64,000 nt of DNA from CAYRXM01 sp964449465 (GCA_964449465.1 CAYVBK010000002.1:124001-188000), one strand, 5' to 3'. Counted from the stretch's first letter, positions 1 to 8,791 are shown. The notes: a model not told the origin generated them from the letters alone. Numbers and translations: made by a program.

Positions 1-386
1 CGGGTCTCCTGAGGCAGGTCGCTCACCATCCGCTGCGCCTGCGCCTGCGCCGCCTTGAGACGCGACGGGGTCACATCGGTGGCGGCCATGCTGGCCGATG
101 TGTCAAAAACCAGGATCACCGCCTGCCCGCCCGGTCCGGCAGACCAGGTAAAGGGGCGTGCCAGAGCCAGAACCACAAAAGCCAAAAAGAGCAACTGCAC
201 GATCAGCAGCAGGTTTTTCTGCAATCGCTGCCAGGGGGCGTTAGCCTCTACATCTCGCACCATCCTGCTCCACAAATAGAGGCTCGACACCACCCGCTCG
301 GTGCGACGCAACTTGAGCAGATACATAATCACAATGATCGGAAGCAAGGCGGCCAGGGCCAGGGCTGCCGGTGTGATCAGCCTCAT
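1..386 (-). CDS. BatA-like N-terminal membrane/VWA protein (partial, C-terminus outside window)
   Basis: The reading frame starts at an ATG at 386 and runs off the left edge, so only about 128 N-terminal residues are visible. They begin MRLITPAALALAALLPIIVI, then YLLKLRR, a basic stretch, a second hydrophobic segment (LLLIVQLLFLAFVVLALARP) and VLVFDTSASM. Two membrane helices followed by a VWA domain with a DxSxS MIDAS motif is the layout of BatA / aerotolerance-regulator N-terminal proteins. In the family the VWA domain lies outside the cytoplasmic membrane and partners a MoxR ATPase and a DUF58 protein. The start overlaps the stop of the upstream lipoprotein gene by ATGA, which implies translational coupling. 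A DUF58 gene lies 1.5 kb upstream on the same strand. The C-terminal half cannot be judged. Confidence 0.8.
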   Translation of the reverse strand, partial: MRLITPAALALAALLPIIVIMYLLKLRRTERVVSSLYLWSRMVRDVEANAPWQRLQKNLLLIVQLLFLAFVVLALARPFTWSAGPGGQAVILVFDTSASMAATDVTPSRLKAAQAQAQRMVSDLPQET

Positions 387-1105
387 AACGCCCCCTCGAT
401 CTCGACCAGATAATACCGCCCTTCTCGCCGCCCGCGAAACAAGTAACGCCCCTCGCCTTGCTTGATCGTATACTCGAACCCATCGCAGCAGTAGGCAATA
501 AAAATCTCGTCAAACGAGGGGCCGAATGGCTGACCATCATACATCACCTGATAGCGGCCATCGGTCAAAGCGACAAAAATCAGTCGGCCGTTCAGGTCAT
601 AAGGGGCATAGGCCGCGCCCACATCGTACATCTCTCTGACATCTTGACCATCGTAAATAATCGTAGCCTGGCGGTGATCGCAAAACTCCCAGGCAGCCTT
701 GTCGTTGACGTTCCACAAGGCAATGTCGGGCGAGTGGACATACATAGGCCCCGCCAGCGTCTTGACCGGCTCGTTGTTGCGGTACAGGGTGACAGCATAG
801 TTGGCACCCTCGGGGCGAGAGCGCGTTTCGTACACCTCGTTACCGATGCGCAAACGAAACCCATCCGGCTCGATGTGTTGAGCCATTCGTTCATCGGCTC
901 GCGGGGCCGGGCGACCAAAACAGGTCTGCACCGAACGCCCGTCGGTATAGTTCTGCTCCGATACCCCACATTCGCGCCAGGCCAGATCGGCCGCCGGCGC
1001 GACGGTGGGGGTAGGGGGCAGGGTAGCTGTCGGCGCAACGGTAGGCCGGGCCAGACACCCTGTGAGAAGAAAACCAAGAACGCACAAAATACCAATTCTT
1101 TTCAT
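383..1105 (-). CDS. Hypothetical lipoprotein
   Basis: A 240-residue protein starting MKRIGILCVLGFLLTGCLAR: two basic residues, a hydrophobic core and an LTGC lipobox, with Cys17 the likely lipidated residue. A short Pro/Thr/Ala-rich linker follows (residues ~20-40), as in many exported lipoproteins. The rest is a single soluble domain of about 190 residues rich in Tyr, Gly and Arg, with WNV, YDGQ and YDLNGR turns suggestive of a beta-rich fold, possibly a propeller-like repeat. I recognise no catalytic motif. Its stop overlaps the start of the BatA-like gene, so the two should be co-translated, and the lipoprotein may be an exported partner of that VWA protein. The leader is GAAGAGAAT before the ATG. 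No function is assigned. Confidence 0.7.
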   Translation of the reverse strand: MKRIGILCVLGFLLTGCLARPTVAPTATLPPTPTVAPAADLAWRECGVSEQNYTDGRSVQTCFGRPAPRADERMAQHIEPDGFRLRIGNEVYETRSRPEGANYAVTLYRNNEPVKTLAGPMYVHSPDIALWNVNDKAAWEFCDHRQATIIYDGQDVREMYDVGAAYAPYDLNGRLIFVALTDGRYQVMYDGQPFGPSFDEIFIAYCCDGFEYTIKQGEGRYLFRGRREGRYYLVEIEGAL

Positions 1106-1176
1106 ATATTCTCTTCGACATTGACCGAGGACATTGGTTTCGACGGCGTTCTATTGAACGCCTTTTACCGAACGCA

Positions 1177-1291
1177 CTCAGCCCACCGCTCTTTCAGCGC
1201 GAGGCTGAAGCCTCGCCGACCGGCCCGATGCTGAAAGAGCCAGGTTTCAACTCAGCCCACTGCTCTTTCAGCGCGAGGCTTGAGCCTCGCC
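1177..1291. repeat. Intergenic direct and inverted repeat (CTCAGCCCAC / GCTCTTTCAGC)
   Basis: The 277-base gap between the lipoprotein and GNAT genes holds two near-identical 41-42 base direct repeats at 1177-1217 and 1250-1291. Both begin CTCAGCCCAC, contain GCTCTTTCAGCGCGAGGCT and end in a short palindrome around AGGCTgAAGCCT or AGGCTTGAGCCT. Between them GCTGAAAGAGC (1230-1240) is the reverse complement of GCTCTTTCAGC (1188-1198), so the block can fold into a large hairpin. A related fragment (GCGAGGCTCAAGCC) occurs near 14757. This looks like a dispersed palindromic repeat. I see no gene in the gap. Confidence 0.7.
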
Positions 1292-1382
1292 AGCCTCGCC
1301 AATCTCGCCGGCCAGCCCAACCAACGCCTTTAACCGGTGCCGATCCTTTCATGTTCTGAATCAAAGCGACAATCTGCCCCGG

Positions 1383-1871
1383 TTATTGTAAATCTTTGCG
1401 CAAATGATATACGGTGGTCTGGTCGGGCATCGCTTCGGGACCGCCGACGATGCGATAGCCCATTTTTTGCCAGAAACGGACCGCCGCCGGGTTGTTGACC
1501 TGGACACCGGCGCAGATAGAGCGGGCATGCGGGTTTTGGCGGATCAACTGCTCAACCTGCCGCACCACCTCGGCGCCAACTCCCTGGTCGCGATATGGCC
1601 GGGCGATCATGAGCAGAGAAAGATGCGCCTGTGGGCGGTGCGCCGATTCGGCCAGGATAAAATCCACCACGCCGATCATCTCGCCCTGCGCATTGTAAAT
1701 GCCGCAAAAAACGCCGCCCTGCTGCCGCGACAGTTCCATGTCGGCCTGCACCATCTCGAGCGAGGCGCGCGGCTGCGGCCCCAGGGCCAAAAAATCTTGG
1801 CACTGACGGTAAACGGTCAAGACAACATCTTGCTCGGCCACGCCGACCGGATGGATGGAAATGTCGGTCAT
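1383..1871 (-). CDS. GNAT family N-acetyltransferase
   Basis: A 162-residue protein of normal length for a single GNAT domain. It has the expected order: an N-terminal helix region, a central strand (GEMIGVVDFIL), the acetyl-CoA loop ARPYRDQGVGAEVVRQVEQL (motif A, R/Q-x-x-G-x-G/A near residue 100), and a C-terminal motif B with NNPAAVRFWQKMGYR. It should transfer an acetyl group from acetyl-CoA to a small amine or a protein amine; the substrate cannot be read from sequence. The ATG lies inside an ATGA overlap with the stop of the DUF58 gene, so it is the last gene of the ATPase-DUF58-GNAT unit. Coupling to DUF58 is unusual and could mean protein modification, but that is inference. Confidence 0.85.
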   Translation of the reverse strand: MTDISIHPVGVAEQDVVLTVYRQCQDFLALGPQPRASLEMVQADMELSRQQGGVFCGIYNAQGEMIGVVDFILAESAHRPQAHLSLLMIARPYRDQGVGAEVVRQVEQLIRQNPHARSICAGVQVNNPAAVRFWQKMGYRIVGGPEAMPDQTTVYHLRKDLQ

Positions 1872-2758
1872 TTCAGCACTCCTTGTTGGCGCAGCACGGC
1901 AAAAAGCAGATCGTCAAAAGGGAGCGAGGTATCAACTGACACATAATTCATCCCTCGCGCATCGCAAAATTTCTTGATTTCCTGCCGCCAGTCGGCCAGG
2001 CCATCCCGGTACCGCTGAATCAGGTCAAAATCGGCGGTAATCTCGACATGGCGGCGTGCCGGGCTGTCGGCCTCATCCTCCACATCCAGCAGCCAGAGGT
2101 CGCCGGCCAATGATGGATTGATTTCATCGGGGGAGAGGATGTGCAGGACGGTCACTTGCAGGCCGCGCCCGGCCAGAGCGCGCAAGCCGTCGGCCCAGCC
2201 TGCATCCAGCAGATCAGAAAAGAGCAGGGCCGGGCCGGGCTGCACGGTCGCCGCGGCGTAGGAGCGCAGCCAGGCGGCCAGATGGGCCGGCGGTGAAGCG
2301 GCGCAGGCTTGCAAAAAGGAAAACAGGGTAAGGGCCTGCTGCTTGCCGCGATGCGGGGCAAAATGGGGTCCGCCCGACGCCGCAACCGTGACCCGATCTA
2401 GCCCGACCAGGGTGATATAGCCCAGCGCAGCGGCGGCGCGGCGGGCATAATGCAGCTTGTTTGGCTCACCCCAATCCATCGAGCGGCTGGTGTCGAGCAG
2501 CAAATGCACGGTCAGGTCTTGTTCTTCGACAAAGAGCTTGATAAAGAACCGTTCCAGGCGGGCATAGGCATTCCAGTCAATGCGCCGAAAATCGTCGCCC
2601 ATCGTATAGGGGCGAAAATCGGCAAATTCGACAGATTGGCCACGTTTGGAGCTACGTCGTTCGCCCTGAAACCGCCCGGCGACAGCACGGCGGCACAAGA
2701 CGGCCAACTGTTCCAACCTGCGCAAAAAGGTCTCTTCAAACAAAAGGGGGTCTGGCAT
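1868..2758 (-). CDS. DUF58 domain protein (MoxR-associated VWA-like)
   Basis: A 296-residue protein carrying the DUF58 signature: SVEFADFRPYTMGDDFRRID then WNAYARLERFFIK at residues ~42-75, followed by a VWA-like domain with HLLLDTSRSM, a DxSxS-type MIDAS. This is the short cytoplasmic class without N-terminal membrane helices. DUF58 proteins normally sit directly downstream of a MoxR AAA+ ATPase and act with it as a metal- or protein-insertion chaperone. Here the gene starts 4 bases after the stop of the 1371-residue ATPase and overlaps the GNAT gene by ATGA, and no MoxR gene is visible. Family assignment is firm; the client or substrate is unknown. Confidence 0.9.
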   Translation of the reverse strand: MPDPLLFEETFLRRLEQLAVLCRRAVAGRFQGERRSSKRGQSVEFADFRPYTMGDDFRRIDWNAYARLERFFIKLFVEEQDLTVHLLLDTSRSMDWGEPNKLHYARRAAAALGYITLVGLDRVTVAASGGPHFAPHRGKQQALTLFSFLQACAASPPAHLAAWLRSYAAATVQPGPALLFSDLLDAGWADGLRALAGRGLQVTVLHILSPDEINPSLAGDLWLLDVEDEADSPARRHVEITADFDLIQRYRDGLADWRQEIKKFCDARGMNYVSVDTSLPFDDLLFAVLRQQGVLK

Positions 2759-2762
2759 CGGT

Positions 2763-5700
2763 CTACTCTTCTCGCAACGGCCCTACCTTGATACGCACTC
2801 GCCGCTTGTCATACAGATCGCCCAACAGTTCGAGCAAGGAGCGGGTCGGCGGCGACTTGGCGTCGGTCGGCCGGGACAGATGTTTGTACACATCGGCCAG
2901 TTCCACATAGCCGCCCTCGTCGGCGCTCACCTGGCGTTTGGCGATCAATTCTTGCAGGGCTGCATACAACTCTTTTTCGGCAGCGGTCAGCTCTAACCGG
3001 CCTAGCTTTTGCTTGAGCGACTGCACATTGTATCTTAAAGCAACAATGGATTGCACCTGCTGTTCCAGCGATTCGGTCAATTCGGCAAACATGCCATGCC
3101 CCATTTCGTCCATATCGCGGATGCGCGGTACCTGGGCAGCCTGGCGGCGCAAAGCCTGCAAAAAAGCGTCCTGGTTTTGAATTTGCTTGAGATACCCCTC
3201 GGCCTCGCCGCGAATATCGGCGGCCTGATGCGGCGGCAGAGCGGTGGTTTGGGCAATTTGCAACAGGTCGGCACGCAAGCGGCCCAGGTTGCGGTCGCCG
3301 CCGAGTTGATTGATCAGGTCTTGGATGTTGCGCTGCACATCCAGGGCCAGGTGATCATAGCTGCCCTCCGGATCGGCAAAGTTAAAAGTGCGGCGGGCAA
3401 ACATTTGCTGCTCGCTAAATTGCAATCCGCGCAGCACCTTGCGATAAGCGTCCTGAATGGCATTGAACCGGTCAATGGCCGCATGTTTGACCTGTTGAGC
3501 GCGCATGATCAGGCCAGACAGTTCTTGCTCCCACACATCCACCTCATCCAGGGCATCCAACCCGCTCTGGCCGATGGTGTGATGGATGCGCGCGGCCAGC
3601 ACGGCAAAATCGGCGCGTTCAGCCTCTACTGCCGTACCCAGCACACCCAGATCGTTGACCAACTCTGAGCCGCGTTGCACCAGAGTGACACAGCGGGCAT
3701 ACTGCTTGCGCTGTCCTTCCAGGCCGGCGCGCCGCTCTTGCAGGCGGCGAATGGCCTGCTCTCGTTTGCGCAGGTCGGACACTGCCGCCGCCAGGTCGGC
3801 GATGGGCGGCACCTGGGGCAACATAGCCTGGATGCTGCTGATGATCATGTCAATCTCGCCGCGCAATCGCTCTCCATCGGCGATCAGGGTGTTGTAGCGA
3901 GCCAGCAAGTCTTGTCGCAGATCGTTGATCTGGCGGGCATAGTCTACCAGACCCGGCACCTGGATGCTGAACGATTCGTGCATGCGCTCATCGGCAGCGA
4001 GACAGGCCGCGGCCTGATGCTTCAGATCAACGAGCAGACGTTCCTGGGCATCCTGCACAAACTGGGTCAGGTCGCGGCGGCGGGCGGCCAGGTTTTGCCT
4101 GGAGTTGATCAGCCAGATCTCTTCTGGGGCGGCGCGCACCTGGTCTATCTCGCGCATGTACTGCTCGATTTCGCATTGCCAGGTTTTTAGCTGCCCCGAA
4201 TCGGGATAGACGGCCAGCAGCATTTTCACATCGGCGGCCCAGGCCTGAGCCTGGCCTTCAATTTCGTCCAGCGGCGGCACCTGGAAAAGCGTCTCGACGA
4301 TGCGCCCTTTGCTCTGCTCCCACGCCACCATGCCACGCTCCTGCATCAATTGCAGGATGGCGTCTACCTCTTCTTCGCGATAGCCGAGCGGCAGCGATTG
4401 GGCCAACACCTGCTCATACGTGAGCATGCGCGCCGGTTCGCTGCCAGGCGCGCCCTCGGCGAGTTGACGCACCGGCCCCTGTTGCAGCCATGCGTGGATG
4501 CGCTGCTCCAACGGGTGCAGGGTAAAGCAAAGCTGACCGGGCGAGCCGCGCGTGGGCCGCTCGACTTCCTGAATCAGTTCGGGATAGGAGCGAAAGAGGG
4601 TGTCCAGACCGGTGTGGCTGCGGCTGAACAGCTTGCTCCACTCATCTTTGGAGCCGACCACATTTTGCAGGCCTTGTCGTTGAAAGGGATTGTTGAGGGC
4701 GCGCAGGGCCGCGATATAATCGCCCAACGCGCTCTTCCACTGCGAATGGGTCATCAAGGTGTGGTATTGGGTGTACAGGCCCTCACACAGCCGGGTGAGC
4801 AATTCGACGATCAAGCGGATTTGGGCGGCGTCAAAAGGCCGCCCAATCTCGGCATTGAACATTTCTTCCAGTGAGTGGGCCAGCAGGCTGGGTTGGAGCA
4901 AATTGGTCACAATGGGATCGTCGGTTTTGGGGATGAGATGGGCACGACGTTTTTCTTCAATGTACTCGTGCAGACTGAGCATCAACAGCGGCCCCATCTT
5001 GTAGGGGTTGATCACCGGCTGAAGAGCCTGGTGCAGGTCGCGATAAATACCATCCTGGTCGCGATGCAAGACGTTCAATTCCAGACGCGCAGTGCGCGCA
5101 TCTACCACGACAATCTGACCGGGCAGGTAGCGGCGTTCGGCGGCGGCAATGTCAAGGTAACGGCGCAGGATGAATTGAAAGCGCATATCGCAATCTACTG
5201 GCGGCGCAAATTCGGCCTCATCGCCTGGCCCGATCACCTGAACATAGACCAGGCGGTTGGGAAAACGGCGCGAGACCTCGGTAAATGAACCTTGCAAGAG
5301 CAAGCCGACATTCTGAGCCGCGCTGGCCTCAACCTGCCGCATCACTCGCCAACTGCTGGCCGGAAAGAGCCGGTCGGTGAGCAGCCGCACAAAAGCAGCG
5401 CGGGCGCGGATGAGCATCTTGTCGTTGGTCTCGTAAAAGGTGCGGGCAAACTCGCGCACGGTGTGATGAATCCAATCGCGGTCCACCTGAACCTTTTCCA
5501 GGCCGCGCAGAGTGGCGCCAACGGGCACCGGGTTGCCGTGCGCGTCAAAACCACCGCCCACAAAGATCACCAGACTGCCCTGGGCCACATTGGCCAGGTC
5601 ATCCACCGCCTCGGCCACACCATAGCGCTCTTGCATGTGACGCGGGCAGCCATCTTGAGGAAATGCAGCGATCAACCGCATCGCCCGCTGCACTTCGGGG

Positions 5701-6878
5701 CGGTCGGCGACATAGGCCGAAGCCAGGGCATCGTGCAGGGTTTGCTGAAGTTTGTCGGTGCCATAGCTGATACGGCGGGTCATCATGTCATCAATCAGGT
5801 CAAACGGTGAATAGGGCAGGCTGCGTTCCTGGAGATAGCGCGCACTCATCACCTTGAACACATCTACCACCGTGCGGGGACCAGAAGCCAGGTCTTCGCG
5901 CATGGCAATTTGCCCCAGCGCCGACAGCGTTTCGGGGGCCACCACGTGATCGGCGTGATCGGTGAAATCGAACGCCTGAGCCAGCCGGGTCCACAACCGC
6001 TGCGGAAAATGCTGGTCGTAAATGGCCTCCAGGCGCAGCCCCAACCCGTCCGAATTGAGCCGGTCTATCAGGTCGCGCCGCTGATCGTTGATCACCCCCA
6101 ATTCCTTGTTGGGGATCACCAGGATCAGGCCACAGGCCAGTTGCCCGCGCCGGGTGAGCATGGTATTGACCAGGTCAAACAGCGGGGCGATGGGATCGCC
6201 CACACCGGCCTTGATTTCAGGTTCAATGTACTGCTGCACCTCATCGGGGAAAATCACCATGCCGTCAAATCCGGCAGCGTGGGCCAGGTCGGTCATCTCG
6301 ATAAAAAACTGAACGTAATCGGAGCCGGTCAGGTTGAGCTTGAGGCGTCGCTCTTGATGCAGCCGGTCCAAATTCTGAATGGGAATGTTCAGCCGACGCG
6401 AAGTCGCTTCCAGTGTACCCATCACATATTTTTGATAAATATCGGTGGCTTGAGATGCCAGAGATGGTTTGCGCAACCCGATTTCATAGCGCGCCCAGCC
6501 ATACACGGCCAGCAGCAAATCATCGAGGATAGCCAGGCGAAACGGCGGCACGGCCAGGATGTTGGCCTGGCGGCAGCGATCCCACATAAAGAGAGCGGTG
6601 CTGGTCTTGCCATAGCCAAATTCGCCGGCGATATAGCCTTTGGGAGCCTGACTCTCGCGAATCAGGGCGATCAGTTTGCGCTCATAATCATCCACGCTGA
6701 GCGACTGATCGGGCGCGGGCGTTTCATCATCCGACAGCCGCCCCAGAGAAACATAGGTGCGCACATGACGATGATAGGCATCCAGAACGGCCTGCGGCGA
6801 TTCGATCATGCGTTCAGCAGTTTGGGTGCCTACAATGGGGGCTTTGTCGAGGATGGTGCTCAATCCTTCCAGGCTCAT
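2763..6878 (-). CDS. Very large P-loop ATPase with coiled coil, BREX/Pgl-like Walker motifs
   Basis: A 1371-residue cytoplasmic protein with no signal peptide or membrane helix. Walker A is GEFGYGKTS at residues 85-93. The Walker B region reads GMVIFPDEVQQYIEPE (Asp212-Glu213), and the DEVxQYI pattern resembles the large P-loop ATPases of BREX/Pgl phage-defence systems (BrxC/PglY type). An arginine-rich ATPase extension follows to about residue 400. Residues ~880-1290 are Gln/Leu/Arg-rich with heptad-like spacing and likely form coiled coils. The last ~70 residues (AEKELYAALQELIAKRQVS onward) look like a winged helix. It heads a tight unit with DUF58 (4-base gap) and GNAT, in the place where MoxR usually sits. 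The leader has GGAAAG before the ATG. The exact family is not recognised; the BREX likeness rests on motifs only. Confidence 0.7.
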   Translation of the reverse strand: MSLEGLSTILDKAPIVGTQTAERMIESPQAVLDAYHRHVRTYVSLGRLSDDETPAPDQSLSVDDYERKLIALIRESQAPKGYIAGEFGYGKTSTALFMWDRCRQANILAVPPFRLAILDDLLLAVYGWARYEIGLRKPSLASQATDIYQKYVMGTLEATSRRLNIPIQNLDRLHQERRLKLNLTGSDYVQFFIEMTDLAHAAGFDGMVIFPDEVQQYIEPEIKAGVGDPIAPLFDLVNTMLTRRGQLACGLILVIPNKELGVINDQRRDLIDRLNSDGLGLRLEAIYDQHFPQRLWTRLAQAFDFTDHADHVVAPETLSALGQIAMREDLASGPRTVVDVFKVMSARYLQERSLPYSPFDLIDDMMTRRISYGTDKLQQTLHDALASAYVADRPEVQRAMRLIAAFPQDGCPRHMQERYGVAEAVDDLANVAQGSLVIFVGGGFDAHGNPVPVGATLRGLEKVQVDRDWIHHTVREFARTFYETNDKMLIRARAAFVRLLTDRLFPASSWRVMRQVEASAAQNVGLLLQGSFTEVSRRFPNRLVYVQVIGPGDEAEFAPPVDCDMRFQFILRRYLDIAAAERRYLPGQIVVVDARTARLELNVLHRDQDGIYRDLHQALQPVINPYKMGPLLMLSLHEYIEEKRRAHLIPKTDDPIVTNLLQPSLLAHSLEEMFNAEIGRPFDAAQIRLIVELLTRLCEGLYTQYHTLMTHSQWKSALGDYIAALRALNNPFQRQGLQNVVGSKDEWSKLFSRSHTGLDTLFRSYPELIQEVERPTRGSPGQLCFTLHPLEQRIHAWLQQGPVRQLAEGAPGSEPARMLTYEQVLAQSLPLGYREEEVDAILQLMQERGMVAWEQSKGRIVETLFQVPPLDEIEGQAQAWAADVKMLLAVYPDSGQLKTWQCEIEQYMREIDQVRAAPEEIWLINSRQNLAARRRDLTQFVQDAQERLLVDLKHQAAACLAADERMHESFSIQVPGLVDYARQINDLRQDLLARYNTLIADGERLRGEIDMIISSIQAMLPQVPPIADLAAAVSDLRKREQAIRRLQERRAGLEGQRKQYARCVTLVQRGSELVNDLGVLGTAVEAERADFAVLAARIHHTIGQSGLDALDEVDVWEQELSGLIMRAQQVKHAAIDRFNAIQDAYRKVLRGLQFSEQQMFARRTFNFADPEGSYDHLALDVQRNIQDLINQLGGDRNLGRLRADLLQIAQTTALPPHQAADIRGEAEGYLKQIQNQDAFLQALRRQAAQVPRIRDMDEMGHGMFAELTESLEQQVQSIVALRYNVQSLKQKLGRLELTAAEKELYAALQELIAKRQVSADEGGYVELADVYKHLSRPTDAKSPPTRSLLELLGDLYDKRRVRIKVGPLREE

Positions 6879-6924
6879 ACCGCTTTCCTTTGCTGGACTT
6901 TACAACATGTCAAAATTTGCCTTT

Positions 6925-6953
6925 ATTTTACTCAACCTGAGCGCAATTGCAAA
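6925..6953 (-). promoter_or_regulatory. Candidate sigma70 promoter for the ATPase operon
   Basis: On the minus strand TTTGCA (6948-6953) and TAAAAT (6925-6930) are separated by 17 bases, about 45 bases upstream of the ATPase ATG. The -35 is weak (4 of 6) and overlaps the T-run of the preceding terminator, so the call is tentative. Confidence 0.4.
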
Positions 6954-6982
6954 AAAAGCCGGATCCCTGCGTTGGGTCCGGC
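6951..6982 (-). terminator. Intrinsic terminator of the winged-helix gene
   Basis: Read on the minus strand, GCCGGACCC pairs with GGGATCCGGC (one bulged base) around a short loop, followed by seven T residues. It lies about 40 bases past the stop of the small winged-helix gene and separates it from the ATPase operon. Confidence 0.85.
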
Positions 6983-7024
6983 CTGTCATTCATCTTTGAA
7001 AAACACTGGATATGTCAAATAGGC

Positions 7025-7228
7025 TTATTTGAGGGCGATGTTGAAAAAACGCCCGGCCGGGACAAATTCCAGCTTGTCCTCACGAGCCAGCCAGCCGACG
7101 GCGGCGGCCAGGGTAAACTCGTCCAACTCGGGCAGCCCTTTTTTCAAGTCGGCCCGACTGGACTCGCCGTGCTCGGCCAGGTATCCCCACACCTGCCCGG
7201 CGGCCTTGCCGATCAATTCTGAATTCAT
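7025..7228 (-). CDS. Small winged-helix protein (DUF2582 type)
   Basis: A 67-residue protein starting MNSELIGKAAGQVWGYLAEH and continuing through SSRADLKKGLPELDEFTLAA to GWLAREDKLEF. This matches the DUF2582 winged helix-turn-helix family (pattern IGxxAGxVWxxLxxxG...ALGWLAREdKI). The chosen start has a perfect AAGGAGGT site eight bases upstream; a longer frame upstream has none. It has its own consensus promoter (7302-7330) and its own terminator (6951-6982), so it is monocistronic. The family is probably DNA-binding, but its targets are unknown. The C-terminus ends soon after the second strand, the usual length for the family. Confidence 0.85.
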   Translation of the reverse strand: MNSELIGKAAGQVWGYLAEHGESSRADLKKGLPELDEFTLAAAVGWLAREDKLEFVPAGRFFNIALK

Positions 7229-7301
7229 CAAAATACCTCCTTTTTTCTTCAAAATCGTTAACGACCGGGCAATCACCAGGTCGGCAGCCAATGTCAATAA
7301 A

Positions 7302-7330
7302 ATTGTAAAGGAAAAGCAAGGGTTTGTCAA
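7302..7330 (-). promoter_or_regulatory. Consensus sigma70 promoter for the winged-helix gene
   Basis: On the minus strand TTGACA (7325-7330, six of six) and TACAAT (7302-7307, five of six) are separated by exactly 17 bases. The start codon is about 75 bases downstream, leaving a ~65-base leader that contains the AGGAGG site. Confidence 0.8.
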
Positions 7331-7381
7331 ATCAATGTGGCGGATGGCGATGGCAAATGGCGGAAATCAGCCAACGCGCTT

Positions 7382-8788
7382 TCAATGATGGCTGTATTTG
7401 CAGACCCCCAGAGCCGCCAGGCCGCACAGCAGGCCGCTCACCGGCACGCCAAAACGTTCATAGGCGATGGGGCCGGGCAGAATCAAGACATAGCCGATGG
7501 TCAGCAGCAGAATGGCCGCCACAGCCGACTGCCTGCGCAGCCTCCATACCCCCCGCCCGACCACGATCCCCCCGATGATCTGACCGACCAGCATACCCCA
7601 CCACACCATCCTTTGCGCGCCATCGAGTTTGAGCCAACGCTCCTCCCACACCAGACGGACAGCCTCGCCCCAATGCCCGCCGCCGATCCAGCGAACCGCA
7701 TGAATTGGCACGTCGTCCAGCACGTCGGCGGGCCAGTGGCGGCCGGCAAAACGGGCATAGCAGACTTTGAAGGTCTGCGGTTCGAGGTAGCGCAGCAAAC
7801 CCTGCGCATGGCTGACCATCCAGGCAGCCACATGCTGCCCGATCACCCGGCGGGCAGCCAGGTAAATCTGGTGATTTTGGGCGTCCAACTCGCCGGCAGT
7901 GAGGGTGTGCCAGGGTTTGCTCCACCCATGGGCTTGAGCGGTCTGCTCGACCAGGCGCAAAAAATAGCCTTCCCACACCTCTGACCAGGGCGGCACATAC
8001 AGTCCATCGGCCTGAGCCAGGGCCGCCGGCACACTGACGCGACTGAGGTTGCCTTCAAAAGCGGTAGAAAGCAACCAGCGGCCAAAGGTCAGGCGATTTC
8101 GCGCCATCCAGGGCAGCAAGATGCAGATAACAATGCCCGCAAACAGAACCACATCCCGCAACAAGCGTCTGGCATGCTGCCGCCCGCCCCAGCCGATCAG
8201 GGCCGCCCAGAGCAGTGGCAGATACTGCAAATTGGGCTTGCACAACACGGTCAACCCGGACAACCCGGCCAGCCCGATGAGCCAGAGCCGACGCGATGAC
8301 CGGGTATATTCCAGGAAAACCAGGATGCTCCAGGTTAACAACAGAGCCAGTGGAATTTCGGTCAGCAGTTCGTGGGTATAGTGAACCTGGGTGGGATAAA
8401 GGGCATAGAGCAGAGCGGCCAGGCGGCCGGCCGGCCGGCCGGCCAGCCGCGCCGCCAGCCGATAGGTCAGCAGGGTGGTCAGCGTTTCGAGCATGGCCTG
8501 GGCCACGGCAGCCATACGCGGCGATGGGCCAAACGTCTGCCGAATGAGCAGCAAGAAAAGGGGATACAACGGCGTGCGAATATTGTCGGAGATAAACGGA
8601 GATGCTCTTTGAAGCGAAAAGCCATTTCCCTGCGCCAGGTTGAGGGCCAGACGGTGATAGCCCCAGGCGTCTATGCTGGCGATGGGAGAATCGGCGGACA
8701 GGGCGGCAATGTAGAGCAGGCGCAGCCCCAGCGCCAGCAGGGCCAGGACGATCAGGCGCAGGTCGAACGGCGGATCAGGGCGGCGCAT
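7382..8788 (-). CDS. Membrane glycosyltransferase, GT39/PMT_2-like
   Basis: A 468-residue polytopic membrane protein. The first helix (residues ~9-30) is followed by an extracytoplasmic loop with SIDAWGYHRLALNLAQGNGF, where the acidic residue and the Y/H cluster correspond to the catalytic loop of dolichyl-phosphate-mannose / ArnT-type GT-C enzymes. PLYPLFLLL and YALYPTQVHYTHELLTEIP are typical GT39 loop and helix patterns. About nine further hydrophobic segments follow, with a soluble loop around residues 270-380. It should move a sugar from a polyprenyl-phosphate carrier to a lipid, glycan or protein outside the membrane. It starts 3 bases after the polA stop, so it is co-transcribed with polA; no functional link is obvious. 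Acceptor and sugar are unknown. Confidence 0.8.
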   Translation of the reverse strand: MRRPDPPFDLRLIVLALLALGLRLLYIAALSADSPIASIDAWGYHRLALNLAQGNGFSLQRASPFISDNIRTPLYPLFLLLIRQTFGPSPRMAAVAQAMLETLTTLLTYRLAARLAGRPAGRLAALLYALYPTQVHYTHELLTEIPLALLLTWSILVFLEYTRSSRRLWLIGLAGLSGLTVLCKPNLQYLPLLWAALIGWGGRQHARRLLRDVVLFAGIVICILLPWMARNRLTFGRWLLSTAFEGNLSRVSVPAALAQADGLYVPPWSEVWEGYFLRLVEQTAQAHGWSKPWHTLTAGELDAQNHQIYLAARRVIGQHVAAWMVSHAQGLLRYLEPQTFKVCYARFAGRHWPADVLDDVPIHAVRWIGGGHWGEAVRLVWEERWLKLDGAQRMVWWGMLVGQIIGGIVVGRGVWRLRRQSAVAAILLLTIGYVLILPGPIAYERFGVPVSGLLCGLAALGVCKYSHH

Positions 8789-8791
8789 GCG

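Noticed and set aside
8424..8445. A run of GGCCGGCC repeats inside the glycosyltransferase gene
   Set aside because: It codes in frame for an Ala/Gly/Arg/Pro stretch of a membrane loop; no sign of a recombination site.
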